From assembly GCF_024585265.1 (NCBI RefSeq), contig NZ_CP036533.1:7635001-7699000 (forward strand): a stretch of 64,000 bases of DNA, read 5' to 3'. Below are positions 55,793 through 64,000 of the stretch, piece by piece. The notes under the pieces are model-generated. The model saw only the letters and a list, made by a program, of their open reading frames with translations, was not told the DNA's origin and made no database searches. The translations under genes were made by a program, and so were the position numbers. Every line of letters begins with the position of its first letter. The first letter of the stretch is position 1. Source of the stretch: Bradyrhizobium sp. WBAH42 (GTDB lineage Bacteria > Pseudomonadota > Alphaproteobacteria > Rhizobiales > Xanthobacteraceae).

Positions 55793-57488
55793 TTAATTGA
55801 ACTTGTAAGAGGCCTGAAAGAACGTGCCCCACCGTTCCATGCTGTACTTCGCAAATGTTGGCGGCCACCGATCGCAGCCGGGTTCGCAGTGCCTGCCTTT
55901 GGCATCCTTGTTTGTCCACATGGCCCAATAGCGGCCTCCAACGCCTAGACTGATATTCTTGGTGACAAAGTACGACAGAAGGCCTTCAATTTGGACTCCG
56001 CCGCCACCATTGCCGTATTGTTCAGAAAAGGTGGTCTCATCTCGCAAGAGATGATAGTCGCGGCCTTAAATCGGTCCAGGGCAGGTAAGCGATATCAGCA
56101 TTCAGGCGCCAGCGCTTGGTCAGCATAGTTTCGGCGCTCAAGCCGATTCGAGGCGCATTCAATTGTGTATCCTCCGCACCGATGATTCTAGCGTCGCCCG
56201 GCTTCAGACATGCTTCATCCCGCGGGGCGATCCGAACGCAACCAATGGAGTCTGAGCTCTGGCTGTAATAGGCCCAGCCTATAAATGCACCGACCTTGTA
56301 GTTCGCGCTGCGCAGGAAATCGTAACCGGCGTCCGCCGTGTAATATGCGAACCTTCCATTTGACTGACCTGAAAGTGTAGTTTGGTACGGGTATAATTCG
56401 TTCAGGACCCCCCAATCCTCGTCGTTCATCTTCCCTTTGTTGAAGCTTCCGATGCCAACGTTCCCCTTCAGGAACACTCCCCAGGGACTGTCGACGCGGC
56501 CGAATACCTCCCCCGAAAGCCCGTCCAGTCCGTGATAAGTGAGCCGCGATACGAGTATGCTGGGGTCTAGGACATCGTTATTAAAAATTGCGCTGTGATC
56601 CCACTGGAATCGTCCCCGGCTCAGCCAGAGCCGCGAGCCGCCTTCGAAGGACCAACCGGGCGCGTAGGAAATGGGTGGTACGCTGCGCGCTGACTCCGCA
56701 TACGGCGCATCGGACCTTGGTGCGGCCCCTGGGTCCACGCCAAAGTGGTAGTTCAGACCAACTCTTCCGATGTGATAGTTGCTGGACAGGCTAGTTGTGT
56801 TCGCCGGCAGAATCGTAGGCGGAGATAATTGCGCCGTCGAAGCGGTGGCGACACTCGGTCCGGCGAAATGCAGATAGTCGTACTCGACATTCACCGACCA
56901 TGCAGGCGTAAGGGCTTGCTCGAAACCCAGCCCGATGACGCCACCAACTCGGCCATAGTCGAAATGGGTTTCCTCCTGTGGCTGGCCCTCCGGTTCCACG
57001 TTGTTGACGACGTCGCCCCGATTGTTTTGCCAGGCGGCGCCCGCCTTGAAATAGGCAAGCGTCTTCCCGAGCGCGCCGAAGGCGTAGCCGATGCGGCCGG
57101 TCCCGGTCGCAAAGAGGTTGGGACCTGCGTTGCAGTTTGCGCTTACAATCCAGTGGGAGGCGGCTAGGCAGGTGTTTGAGCCGTTGGCGGCAGCTGCGCT
57201 GGCATCCAGTTCGAGGCCGAACACCCAACTGTTATTCTGCCAATTGTAGCCGATCTGGCCACCTGCGACGAACGATGGAACATCGACGACGTCGCCATAG
57301 ATCGACGGGCCAAAGGGATTGCTAAAGGAGGTTCGGCCGTATCCGCCGCCGCCGTGCCCGCCAATGTAGCCTCCAGACCAGTTCCACACCGCCGGTGGCA
57401 GTACTTGTCGCTCGCGGTCCGCCATAGCTGTACCCGTTGTGACGAGCGCCACCGTCGTAGCACTCAAAAAAAGAACTCTTGATCGCAT
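55793..57488 (-). pseudogene. Outer-membrane beta-barrel protein, frameshifted near the C-terminus
   Basis: The product has a signal peptide (VLFLSATTVALVTTGTAMAD), then an Omp25/31-like barrel (WSGGYIGGHGGGGYGR, GQIGYNWQNNSWVFGLELDA, GRIGYAFG, VEYDYLHF) to about residue 255, and a second barrel (SRLWLSRGRFQWDHSAIFNN, GVFLKGNVGIGSF). At LPWTD (near 56065-56085) the frame shifts; the last part, LRDETTFSEQYGNGGGG, GVGGRYWAMWTN and the terminal WGTFFQASYKFN with the beta-barrel Phe signature, is in another frame. One inserted base or two lost ones would explain it. Without the last strands the barrel would not assemble. Confidence 0.82.
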
Positions 57489-58350
57489 AATGATTGCCCT
57501 GCATTTCCCGAGGCGCGGTCCCGCTCGCTAAGTATCGCCGCACGGCAAATCATCGGAGCGACCAGACACGTAATGACGCGCCGGGGCTGCTCCGAAGATC
57601 ACCGTACTACGATTGGTGATGAAGTCCCGAACGAAGCAAGCCGCGTGCCGGACTAATTCGTATCTTCTGCGCGCGTTTTCTAAGAGTGTGTCGCGTCAAC
57701 TTCCTTATGGTGGTTTGAACGCGGACAATTGAGCGTCGATAGTCCTACATTGCGTATCGAGCGTAGAAGGCACGCGCATGTGGGACGTTTATAATTGTTC
57801 ATTGAAGTGTGCGCGGACCCGTTCCGATCTTGATTAAACAGCGTACTCTAAAGTGCAGTGTTCTTGTCTCCGCGCCAGCTGCGGTGACGGCAAGCAGCCG
57901 GTCGTTGCGAGTACAGCTCGTCTTAGTCTTTGGGAGCGTGAGTGCCGCGAGTAAGGCTAGGAGTCGTGCCCGGACCGCTTTTGCGGCGCCCCGTTGTCTT
58001 ACGGCCTTCGTCGCCTTCGTTGCGTCCTCGATCGCGTACTGAACGACGGCGGTCTGATGGAGCGCGGGCCGAGCTCGATCACTCTTTAGTGGCTGATCTC
58101 ATGGCCCAAACGGATCTCAGGGGCGCGCCTGGATGGGAAATGATCTTCTCTGCGCTGCGCGCGAAAGTAGATCGAGGGGCAAAGATCGAGTCACAAGCGA
58201 TCGTTATCAAGTGCCCTTTGTGAACAGCACATCTGCGACTCTGAAGTCACGCGGCACAATCAGCGTATGCTAAGATGCTATCAGACTCAGTCCCTGCAGC
58301 ATGTCAGCTGCGGTTGGGAATTGATCGAGCATCATCAGATTGTGTAGTAA
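57489..58350. other. Region without a supported gene
   Basis: About 860 bases between the divergent beta-barrel and peptidase fragments. Frames at 57809-58042 and 57942-58223 lack families and start signals. No tts box was found here. Confidence 0.4.
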
Positions 58351-58898
58351 ATGCGATATCGGGCATACTCCCGCGGAGATCTTGCCTACGTTAGGATCGC
58401 GGTCGCGGAGGACTTGATTCGGCGCAAAATCACTTCTCCCCGCCGGCTAGGCGTGGTCGGCGGTAGCCAAGGTGGCCTCCTGGTAGGGACCGCAATCACC
58501 CAACGAACCGACCTCTTCAATGCGGCCATCTTACGGGTTCCGCTGTTCGATATGGTTCGGTTCACAAAGCTGGGCGCCGGGGCCTCCTGGATCAGCGAGT
58601 ATGGCGATCCCAGCATTCCCGATCAGCGCAAGTGGCTCGAGGCTTACTCGCCCTATCAGAGGTTGGTGCCAGGCAAGACCTATCCGGCCCCCTTCATTCT
58701 CACGTCCACCAAGGACGACCGCGTCCATCCAGCGCATGGCCGCAAGGCAGCGGCAAGGCTCGCTGCGTTGGGCCAACCGTACCTCTACTATGAGAATACC
58801 GACGGGGGGGGCATAGCGCCGCCGCCAATCTAATTGAACAGGCACGCCGGATCGCTTTGGAATATACGTACCTATCCCAGCGGCTTGTCGATGAGTGA
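58351..58898 (+). pseudogene. Prolyl oligopeptidase (S9) C-terminal fragment with homopolymer frameshift
   Basis: The catalytic Ser in GVVGGSQGGLL and Asp/His-region ILTSTKDDRVHPAHG of the S9 alpha/beta-hydrolase domain are visible. At a run of eight G (58804-58811) the frame shifts; dropping one G restores DGGHSAAANLIEQARRIALE and a stop at 58898, including the catalytic His. The N-terminal propeller and about 450 residues are missing, so this is a dead fragment. Confidence 0.82.
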
Positions 58899-59308
58899 TG
58901 GCGAGGACGAAGATCTACTTTAATGATGACGCTTGACGGACGACGTTATCGGCAGCGGCGTCAGCAAGCCGGTCTTTGCTCATTCTCGGCGGGAGATAGT
59001 ATCTCGCTGGCGATGAATGCGACCGATCAGCTACGTCCGCCGTCTCTCCTATCAGTCCCTGTAGGTCACTCAAGGCCGAGTTCACGTTAATACCCACGAG
59101 GCATTTCGTGTGAACAGCCCTCAGGGCAAAGCCGGCGCTAGCCTCTCAATCCCGTGGCCAACTTCATTGGCAGTGCGGATGCAGATAGGGATAGCGCCTT
59201 TCTCATGAAGTCGTGACAGAACAGCACTGAGCGGTTGCAGGAACTACCGTGGCAGATTGAGCCGGTATTGATAGGCCACGCTTCCATTGACCGATTGCGG
59301 AAAGGCCT
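58899..59308. other. Region without a supported gene
   Basis: About 400 bases with no recognised frame. A short phrase GGCAGTGCGGATG appears here and again near 59430, perhaps from a local duplication. Confidence 0.35.
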
Positions 59309-59336
59309 GTCAGCTTGCGGTAAGCTATCACAGATA
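59309..59336 (+). promoter_or_regulatory. Orphan tts box
   Basis: GTCAGCTTGCGGTAAGCT followed by ATCACAGATA matches the TtsI-binding consensus well, on the plus strand. The downstream frame (GTG 59361, 98 codons) has no recognised effector sequence and other frames are short, so the effector it served seems deleted or decayed. Confidence 0.75.
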
Positions 59337-59638
59337 CAGAGCCCTTGGGGTTAACGGGATGTGGCAGGGACAGCGCTTTTGCTCCAGACGCGATCCGCGC
59401 CGAGTCACCTTTCCGCTAGTCTCAACGGCAGTGCGGATGTGGTAGGGACTAGTGGGCCTGGTTTCACGCCCGGGTCGGTTAGTACCGAGCCGCACCCGCA
59501 CTGTTTTACATCTCGCTGTCGACGGAAGATAGCCGACGCCTTGCATCCCACGAGCAATTTGGGATCCGAGGCTCGCCTCGGCATGGGCGCAGCCACGCAT
59601 CGAACGGCGCGGCGGCAGCAGGGGGGTAGGCTGGGTGC

Positions 59639-60037
59639 TTGCGGAGTCGGACATTAACAACAGAACGCGACGGCGGCGTAAGTCCGGTTCTAAGCAATCT
59701 CGTTTTGGGTTTGTTGCAATCGAGCGCTCGTGACTCGCACATAACACGCTTGCGCGAGCACTCCCGAGGGAAGCGAGACGGCGTACATAAGCTATTGCAG
59801 CGCAGCCGGTTTTGCGAGCGGGACTATAGTGTGCCAAGCGGGGGCTTCTCGTTCTGGGTACGGCTTATCGCGGGTGCGGATCCGGAGAGGTTTATTGACG
59901 CTGCAAGCCGCGAGCACGACGTGCACCTTACAAATGGTCGGAACTATGGCCCACGAAGTGGCGGTCACATGCGCCTGTGTTTCAGCGATCTTCCAATATC
60001 TCTCATTGAGCAGGGGCTGGAGCGCTTAGGGTGCTAA
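59639..60037 (+). pseudogene. PLP-dependent aminotransferase C-terminal fragment
   Basis: The frame ends with VPSGGFSFWVRLIAGADPER and FIDAASREHDVHLTNG, then GHMRLCFSDLPISLIEQGLE, RLGC, which is the C-terminus of a class I/II or MocR-type aminotransferase (usual pattern P-GGFF-W, G--F, LRLCFS). The N-terminal two-thirds, with the PLP lysine, are missing. Confidence 0.7.
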
Positions 60038-60796
60038 ACTCTAGATGCATGTGGTATGTTTCAGCAGAGTTTCCCCATCTGACGCGCGGTCGCAACTCCA
60101 GCGTCAAGCGCCGACACTTCTGAAGAGCGGGCTTACGCGGACACACGAGTCGCTGTCCTGCTTTGTTGCCCGCCGGCAAGGTCGCCTTGGTGCGCTCCAA
60201 TCGACCCTCCCATCACTCGTCCGAAGTTCGAAGAAATGTTCGAGCTATAAGGGGGCGTCGTTCCCATGCACTGGAAGCAAAAGTATACGATCCCGATTTG
60301 GAGCAAGAACGGCTCGCGACGAGCCGCTTACTGAAGAGCCGGTCAGGGGCGTCCCATACCACAATCAGTGCAGCGCGAATGGAAGCTCCATACGTCCGGC
60401 GTGGCCGCCGCGGTACGGCCGATCCCGATGGCCGTCCACTGACAGTGGTCGGATCGCGTGCTTACGATCTCATCTTGACGGTGCAAAGCTCGTCCAGGAT
60501 TCATCTCTTATCGCGCCGACCGATGACGCTCGGCCAGGGCTGATGTGATCTCGCACTTTGCGCGCATGCTGATCGTCGCTGCCGTAACGGCCACACCCGT
60601 GCGTGCACCTGCGGAGCCGCCGGTATGCCGTTTGCGATCCAAAAAATGACGAGTCGTCGGCTCCCATGCCGCCGCAAGACTTCGTCGGCCGGGAGGAGGG
60701 CGGGTCCTGAAGCCCAAGAAGCCCAGTGACGATCGAGAGCCGCGGGGCCATTTCGTTCTGCAGATGTCGCGATGCATTGCCTCACGAAGCGACGAC
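60038..60796. other. Region without a supported gene upstream of nopD
   Basis: About 760 bases. Overlapping frames 60045-60548 and 60163-60543 have no recognised family. Nothing but the tts box at its end can be supported. Confidence 0.4.
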
Positions 60797-60830
60797 CTCG
60801 TCAGCTTCTGGAAAGCCTATCCATAATAGG
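60797..60830 (+). promoter_or_regulatory. tts box of the NopD-like gene
   Basis: CTCGTCAGCTTCTGGAAAGC followed by CTATCCATAATAGG matches the TtsI consensus. It is 36 bases before the GTG start, unusually close for a tts box, as is the element before the 44189 gene (31 bases). Confidence 0.85.
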
Positions 60831-60865
60831 ATCAGTTCAATTGATGTCTTGGACGTGAGGCTAGC

Positions 60866-63800
60866 GTGGACCCGTACAATTCCGATCCATTCAATCCAAC
60901 AGCTTGGTCCCAGGTGCAACACGCCGTGTTGGAAGAGGACCAGGGGGGCCATGCCAGCCAAGAGGGTTTTGAGCAGCACTTGGCCGAGGCGCGCCCGCCA
61001 GATCCGGGTCCTGTCTCCGGTGGCGGCCGCAGCGGCCGCAACTACCATCCCCATCTCTCTGCAGAACATCGGGACATTATCGACAAAGCGATTGCCCAAT
61101 ATGTGGCTCAGAAAAACCCACACCGGAAGACGGTTAACCGCTATACGCAGGCGCTTCGCCGACTTGGAAATGATCTTGGCGCTAATCGAATTACGATTAA
61201 TTTGGGGGACCACCAGTCCCTGGTCCGTTACGTCAAGACTTACTTCCCGAAGGACGAAGACATGAAGAAAGGGTTGGGTGTCCTTCGTGCGTATCATGAT
61301 CCGAGCTATGTAACTTCTGGCGGGCGGCCGCGCACGATCCCTTCAGCGGAAGACGCGCCCCTCTCAGAGCGGCTTAGTGCCAGTGGCATGAAGCCGGGCA
61401 GTGCTGCTCGTCATGATCGTAGTCTTCGCAGATTTTCTAACGCGCTTAATCTTGCGGGCTACTCGATATCCGGGCTAGACCACGCTACGCGCATTGAATT
61501 CGCTCAGAAGTTGTTCCCAAAGGATGAGCATCTATTGTTCGCGTTGGGCAAGGTGCGCGATGACGAGGACGTTTCCGGCGCGGGTGCGTCTCGGGAGCCC
61601 AGCGGTTATGCTGTCCCGTCGCCCACATCGCATCTTTATCCCGATGATGCCCGCATCATTGATGGCCTGGAAAAGGCAGAGCTGAGCATGCTCAAACCCG
61701 AGGATACTAGCCGGAAAAAAGTTGCTCAAAATCTGGCCCGCAACCAACGAAGATTCGGTGCTTGGCTCCAAAGGGAGGGGCGGGGGAGCATAGTGAGCCG
61801 ACTCACCGGCACCAGTGAGCAGCAAAAGTCGTTGAACGACGATTACAAGGACTTTAAAAAATCCAGTCGAAGCGCGGACATGGGCTTCGATCGGGTTCGG
61901 AACTATTTATTAATCGTCGAGGCGAACGCTGCGCTGGGCGTCTCCCCTGAACAGGCAGGCGGGGAGCCGCGGCGCGGCGGGTCGAACTCAACGTGGTCGC
62001 CGCACCTGCCGCATGATTTTGAGGGGCCGGCGGCGGAAGCGGTGCCAGATGGGTCGTCGGCGATCTACCAAGGTCTCGACTCCTTCGTTGATCTGCCATA
62101 CACGCCGCAGGCGGTGAGAGACGATGCTCAGTCCGCGCCGGTGAGTGGGGCAGCCGCCAGACCGCCTCTCTTCAACGGACCATCGGACGCGCCTGCTCAA
62201 TCGTCGGACATTTTCCGCGGTCTTCAGCCTTTCGTTGATCTGCCGTACACACCGCAGCAGATGCGAGACGATGCTCAGTCGCGGCCGGTGAGTGGGGCTG
62301 CCGCCAAACCGCCGCTCTCCACCGGACCATCGGACGCGCCAGCTCAGTCCTCAGACATGTACCGCGGTCTCAACTCTTCCGTTGATCTGCCGTACACACC
62401 GCAGCAGATGCGAGATGATGCTCAGTCGGCGCCGGTGGGTTCGGCTGCCGCCAGACCGCCGCTCTTCACCGCACCATCAGACGTGCCAGCTCAGTCGTCA
62501 GACATCTACCGCGGTCTCAACTCTTTCGTTGATCTGCCGTACACACCGCAGCAGATGCGAGATGATGCTCAGTCAGCGCCGGTGGGTGGGGCTGGTGCCA
62601 GACCGGCGCTCTTCACCGAACCATCAGACGCGCCAGCTCAGTCGTCAGACATATACCGCGGTCTCGACTCTTTCGTTGATCTGCCGTACACACCGCAGCA
62701 GATGCGAGATGATGCTCAGTCAGCGCCGGTGGGTTCGGCTGCCGCCAGACCGCCGCTCTTCACCGCACCATCAGACGTGCCAGCTCAGTCGTCAGACATC
62801 TACCGCGGTCTCAACTCTTTCGTTGATCTGCCGTACACACCGCAGCAGATGCGAGATGATGCTCAGTCAGCGCCGGTGGGTGGGGCTGGTGCCAGACCGG
62901 CGCTCTTCACCGAACCATCAGACGCGCCAGCTCAGTCGTCAGACATATACCGCGGTCTCGACTCTTTCGTTGATCTGCCGTACACACCGCAGCAGATGCG
63001 AGATGATGCTCAGTCAGCGCCGGTGGGTTCGGCTGCCGCCAGACCGCCGCTCTTCACCGCACCATCAGACGTGCCAGCTCAGTCGTCAGACATCTACCGC
63101 GGTCTCAACTCTTTCGTTGATCTGCCGTACACACCGCAGCAGATGCGAGATGATGCTCAGTCAGCGCCGATGGGTGGGGCTGGTGCCAGACCGGCGCTCT
63201 TCACCGAACCATCAGACGCGCCAGCTCAGTCGTCCGACATCTACCGCGGTCTCGACTCTTTCGTTGATCTGCCGTACACACCGCAGCAGATGCGAGACGA
63301 TGCTCAGTCAGCGCAGGTGCTCAGCCCTGCCGGTGAACCCACGTTCTTCGTCGGGCGGTCGGGCGTACTTCAAGAGCTTGAGCACATCGGATACCGAATC
63401 CACGAGGATCGGCAGGATGGCTCCCAGCCGGTGTCGGATTTATTACTCGATGTCCTGAACAACATCGGGGTCCTGCCGGCCAAGTTCAGCGGCCCAACCC
63501 AAGTCCCCATCAGCGGTGAGACCTACTCGATCACATTGGGACCGCGAGGACGCTCCGGTGCGCAATTCATCGATCATCCTCGCCCGTCTCCTGTCCCGGC
63601 TGCTCAGATCGCCCCCTTGGCTACCGTTGCCTCTTCCGGCCACCGCAGCGGACCCGTGTTGGGGCCCACGCAGTGGCTGGGTGACAAGCATATCCAGTGG
63701 GACTATCAGCTCCTGGTGCAGGAGTTGCAGCAGAACAATCCAGATCTCGCCGCCCGGACGCGGTTCGTGGATCCCCTGATAGCCCAAATGTTGCGATCTC

Positions 63801-64000
63801 CCTCCAAGGAAGTCGCCGAACGAGCATTAGGGTGGGTTCGCCATGATACAGCCGACTTCCTATTCTTGCCGGTAAGTGATGCCAGCGCTACGGATAGACA
63901 TCAGCGCGGCAGTCACTGGTCGCTGCTGCTGGTTGATCGTCGCGATCGTGGTCGGCCGGTCGCCTATCACTATGACTCCACCCAGGGATACAATGACAGG
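60866..64000 (+). CDS. nopD: NopD/XopD-type effector with C48 SUMO protease domain (partial, 3' end outside window)
   Basis: 1045 residues are visible. The GTG follows GAGG at five bases and an upstream in-frame TGA. Residues about 60-380 hold three diverged helical repeats of roughly 100 residues (motifs LFPKDE and YFPKDE; LRRF and LRRL). Residues 397-837 are nine 49-residue units with VDLPYTPQQMRDDAQ. Residues about 856-901 carry a module shared with the 53747 gene. The C48 (Ulp1) protease domain follows: His1017 in SHWSLLLVDR and Asp1037 in YHYDSTQGYN; the catalytic Cys lies beyond the window. NopD and Bel2-5 process and deconjugate SUMO in plant nuclei. DLPYTP resembles DLNxxP-type EAR motifs. 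Confidence 0.9.
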   Translation, partial: MDPYNSDPFNPTAWSQVQHAVLEEDQGGHASQEGFEQHLAEARPPDPGPVSGGGRSGRNYHPHLSAEHRDIIDKAIAQYVAQKNPHRKTVNRYTQALRRLGNDLGANRITINLGDHQSLVRYVKTYFPKDEDMKKGLGVLRAYHDPSYVTSGGRPRTIPSAEDAPLSERLSASGMKPGSAARHDRSLRRFSNALNLAGYSISGLDHATRIEFAQKLFPKDEHLLFALGKVRDDEDVSGAGASREPSGYAVPSPTSHLYPDDARIIDGLEKAELSMLKPEDTSRKKVAQNLARNQRRFGAWLQREGRGSIVSRLTGTSEQQKSLNDDYKDFKKSSRSADMGFDRVRNYLLIVEANAALGVSPEQAGGEPRRGGSNSTWSPHLPHDFEGPAAEAVPDGSSAIYQGLDSFVDLPYTPQAVRDDAQSAPVSGAAARPPLFNGPSDAPAQSSDIFRGLQPFVDLPYTPQQMRDDAQSRPVSGAAAKPPLSTGPSDAPAQSSDMYRGLNSSVDLPYTPQQMRDDAQSAPVGSAAARPPLFTAPSDVPAQSSDIYRGLNSFVDLPYTPQQMRDDAQSAPVGGAGARPALFTEPSDAPAQSSDIYRGLDSFVDLPYTPQQMRDDAQSAPVGSAAARPPLFTAPSDVPAQSSDIYRGLNSFVDLPYTPQQMRDDAQSAPVGGAGARPALFTEPSDAPAQSSDIYRGLDSFVDLPYTPQQMRDDAQSAPVGSAAARPPLFTAPSDVPAQSSDIYRGLNSFVDLPYTPQQMRDDAQSAPMGGAGARPALFTEPSDAPAQSSDIYRGLDSFVDLPYTPQQMRDDAQSAQVLSPAGEPTFFVGRSGVLQELEHIGYRIHEDRQDGSQPVSDLLLDVLNNIGVLPAKFSGPTQVPISGETYSITLGPRGRSGAQFIDHPRPSPVPAAQIAPLATVASSGHRSGPVLGPTQWLGDKHIQWDYQLLVQELQQNNPDLAARTRFVDPLIAQMLRSPSKEVAERALGWVRHDTADFLFLPVSDASATDRHQRGSHWSLLLVDRRDRGRPVAYHYDSTQGYNDR
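62054..63376 (+). repeat. Nine tandem 147-bp units inside nopD
   Basis: The Phe or Ser of (F/S)VDLPYTP recurs at exact 147-bp steps from 62084 to 63260 with no insertion or deletion. Units 3-9 are nearly identical and alternate between two types, one with SAAARPPLFTAPSDVPAQ and one with GAGARPALFTEPSDAPAQ, giving a 294-bp higher-order repeat. The first two units and the last half unit are more diverged. Recent unequal crossing-over is the likely cause. Confidence 0.93.

Noticed and set aside
58299..58330. GTCAGCTGCGG resembling a tts box
   Set aside because: Only the first seven bases match; the second half of the consensus is absent.
62054..63376. Possible CRISPR-like regular repeats
   Set aside because: The units are 147 bp without spacers and are in frame inside an effector gene.
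62292..63458. A 388-codon frame with internal repeats (SLICRTHRSRCEMMLSQ)
   Set aside because: It is the +1 shadow of the tandem repeats in the NopD-like gene; the real frame has the effector and protease motifs.
1..64000. tRNA attachment site, nod box or clear NifA/sigma-54 promoter
   Set aside because: None could be found by eye on either strand; several TGGCAC stretches lack the matching TTGC at correct spacing.

Overview
The window looks like part of a symbiosis island or neighbouring accessory region of a Bradyrhizobium-type alphaproteobacterium. The evidence is a NopM-type E3 ligase effector and a NopD/XopD-type SUMO-protease effector, several promoter elements of the TtsI-regulated tts-box type, and a degenerate integrative-conjugative-element (ICE) backbone of the kind found in rhizobia. 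High G+C content and many truncated or frameshifted genes fit this. All names rest on reading the translations; no database search was run.

Layout. (1) 0.1-11.6 kb is an acid-sugar catabolic and uptake cluster: a BKACE-family enzyme divergent from a LysR regulator, then a RuBisCO-like protein, a DUF1537 sugar-acid kinase, a fused TRAP permease and its binding protein, an SDR dehydrogenase, pyruvate kinase and a frameshifted OtnC-like class II aldolase. The likely logic is import, oxidation, phosphorylation, C-C cleavage and entry into lower glycolysis. (2) 11.7-13.9 kb is a displaced flagellar block (3' fliM, DUF6468, fliN, fliG, 5' flhB) cut at both ends. (3) 14.3-31.9 kb is an ICE backbone: strawberry-notch helicase, Toprim protein, DUF2493, membrane protein, DUF736, XRE regulator, DUF2285 protein, AlpA-like HTH, RepA with iterons, IS110, DUF2840, TraF peptidase, lytic transglycosylase, a putative oriT split by an IS66 element with a perfect 8-bp target duplication, and a truncated relaxase. 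Several genes are broken, so this segment is probably immobile by itself.

(4) 31.9-38.1 kb holds a pentapeptide-repeat protein, a PanC-like ligase, a gene-poor stretch with tiny ORFs that have strong ribosome binding sites, and a CYP153-like cytochrome P450. (5) 38.4-43.4 kb has a serine recombinase, a cystathionine gamma-synthase-family enzyme, a nopM remnant with its own tts box, and decayed YhaN/YhaO-type DNA repair genes. (6) 44.1-64.0 kb is effector territory: a 736-aa putative effector, NopM, a secreted four-cysteine peptide, an MFS transporter, a 195-aa effector candidate between copies of an IS remnant, a frameshifted outer-membrane beta-barrel gene, fragments of an S9 peptidase and an aminotransferase, an orphan tts box, and a long NopD-like effector running off the window end.

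The most notable points are the nine exactly periodic 49-residue units in the NopD-like protein, a small module shared between that protein and the 195-aa candidate effector, the IS66 insertion in the putative oriT, and the orphan and paralogous tts boxes that trace effector loss. No tRNA, rRNA or CRISPR array was seen.
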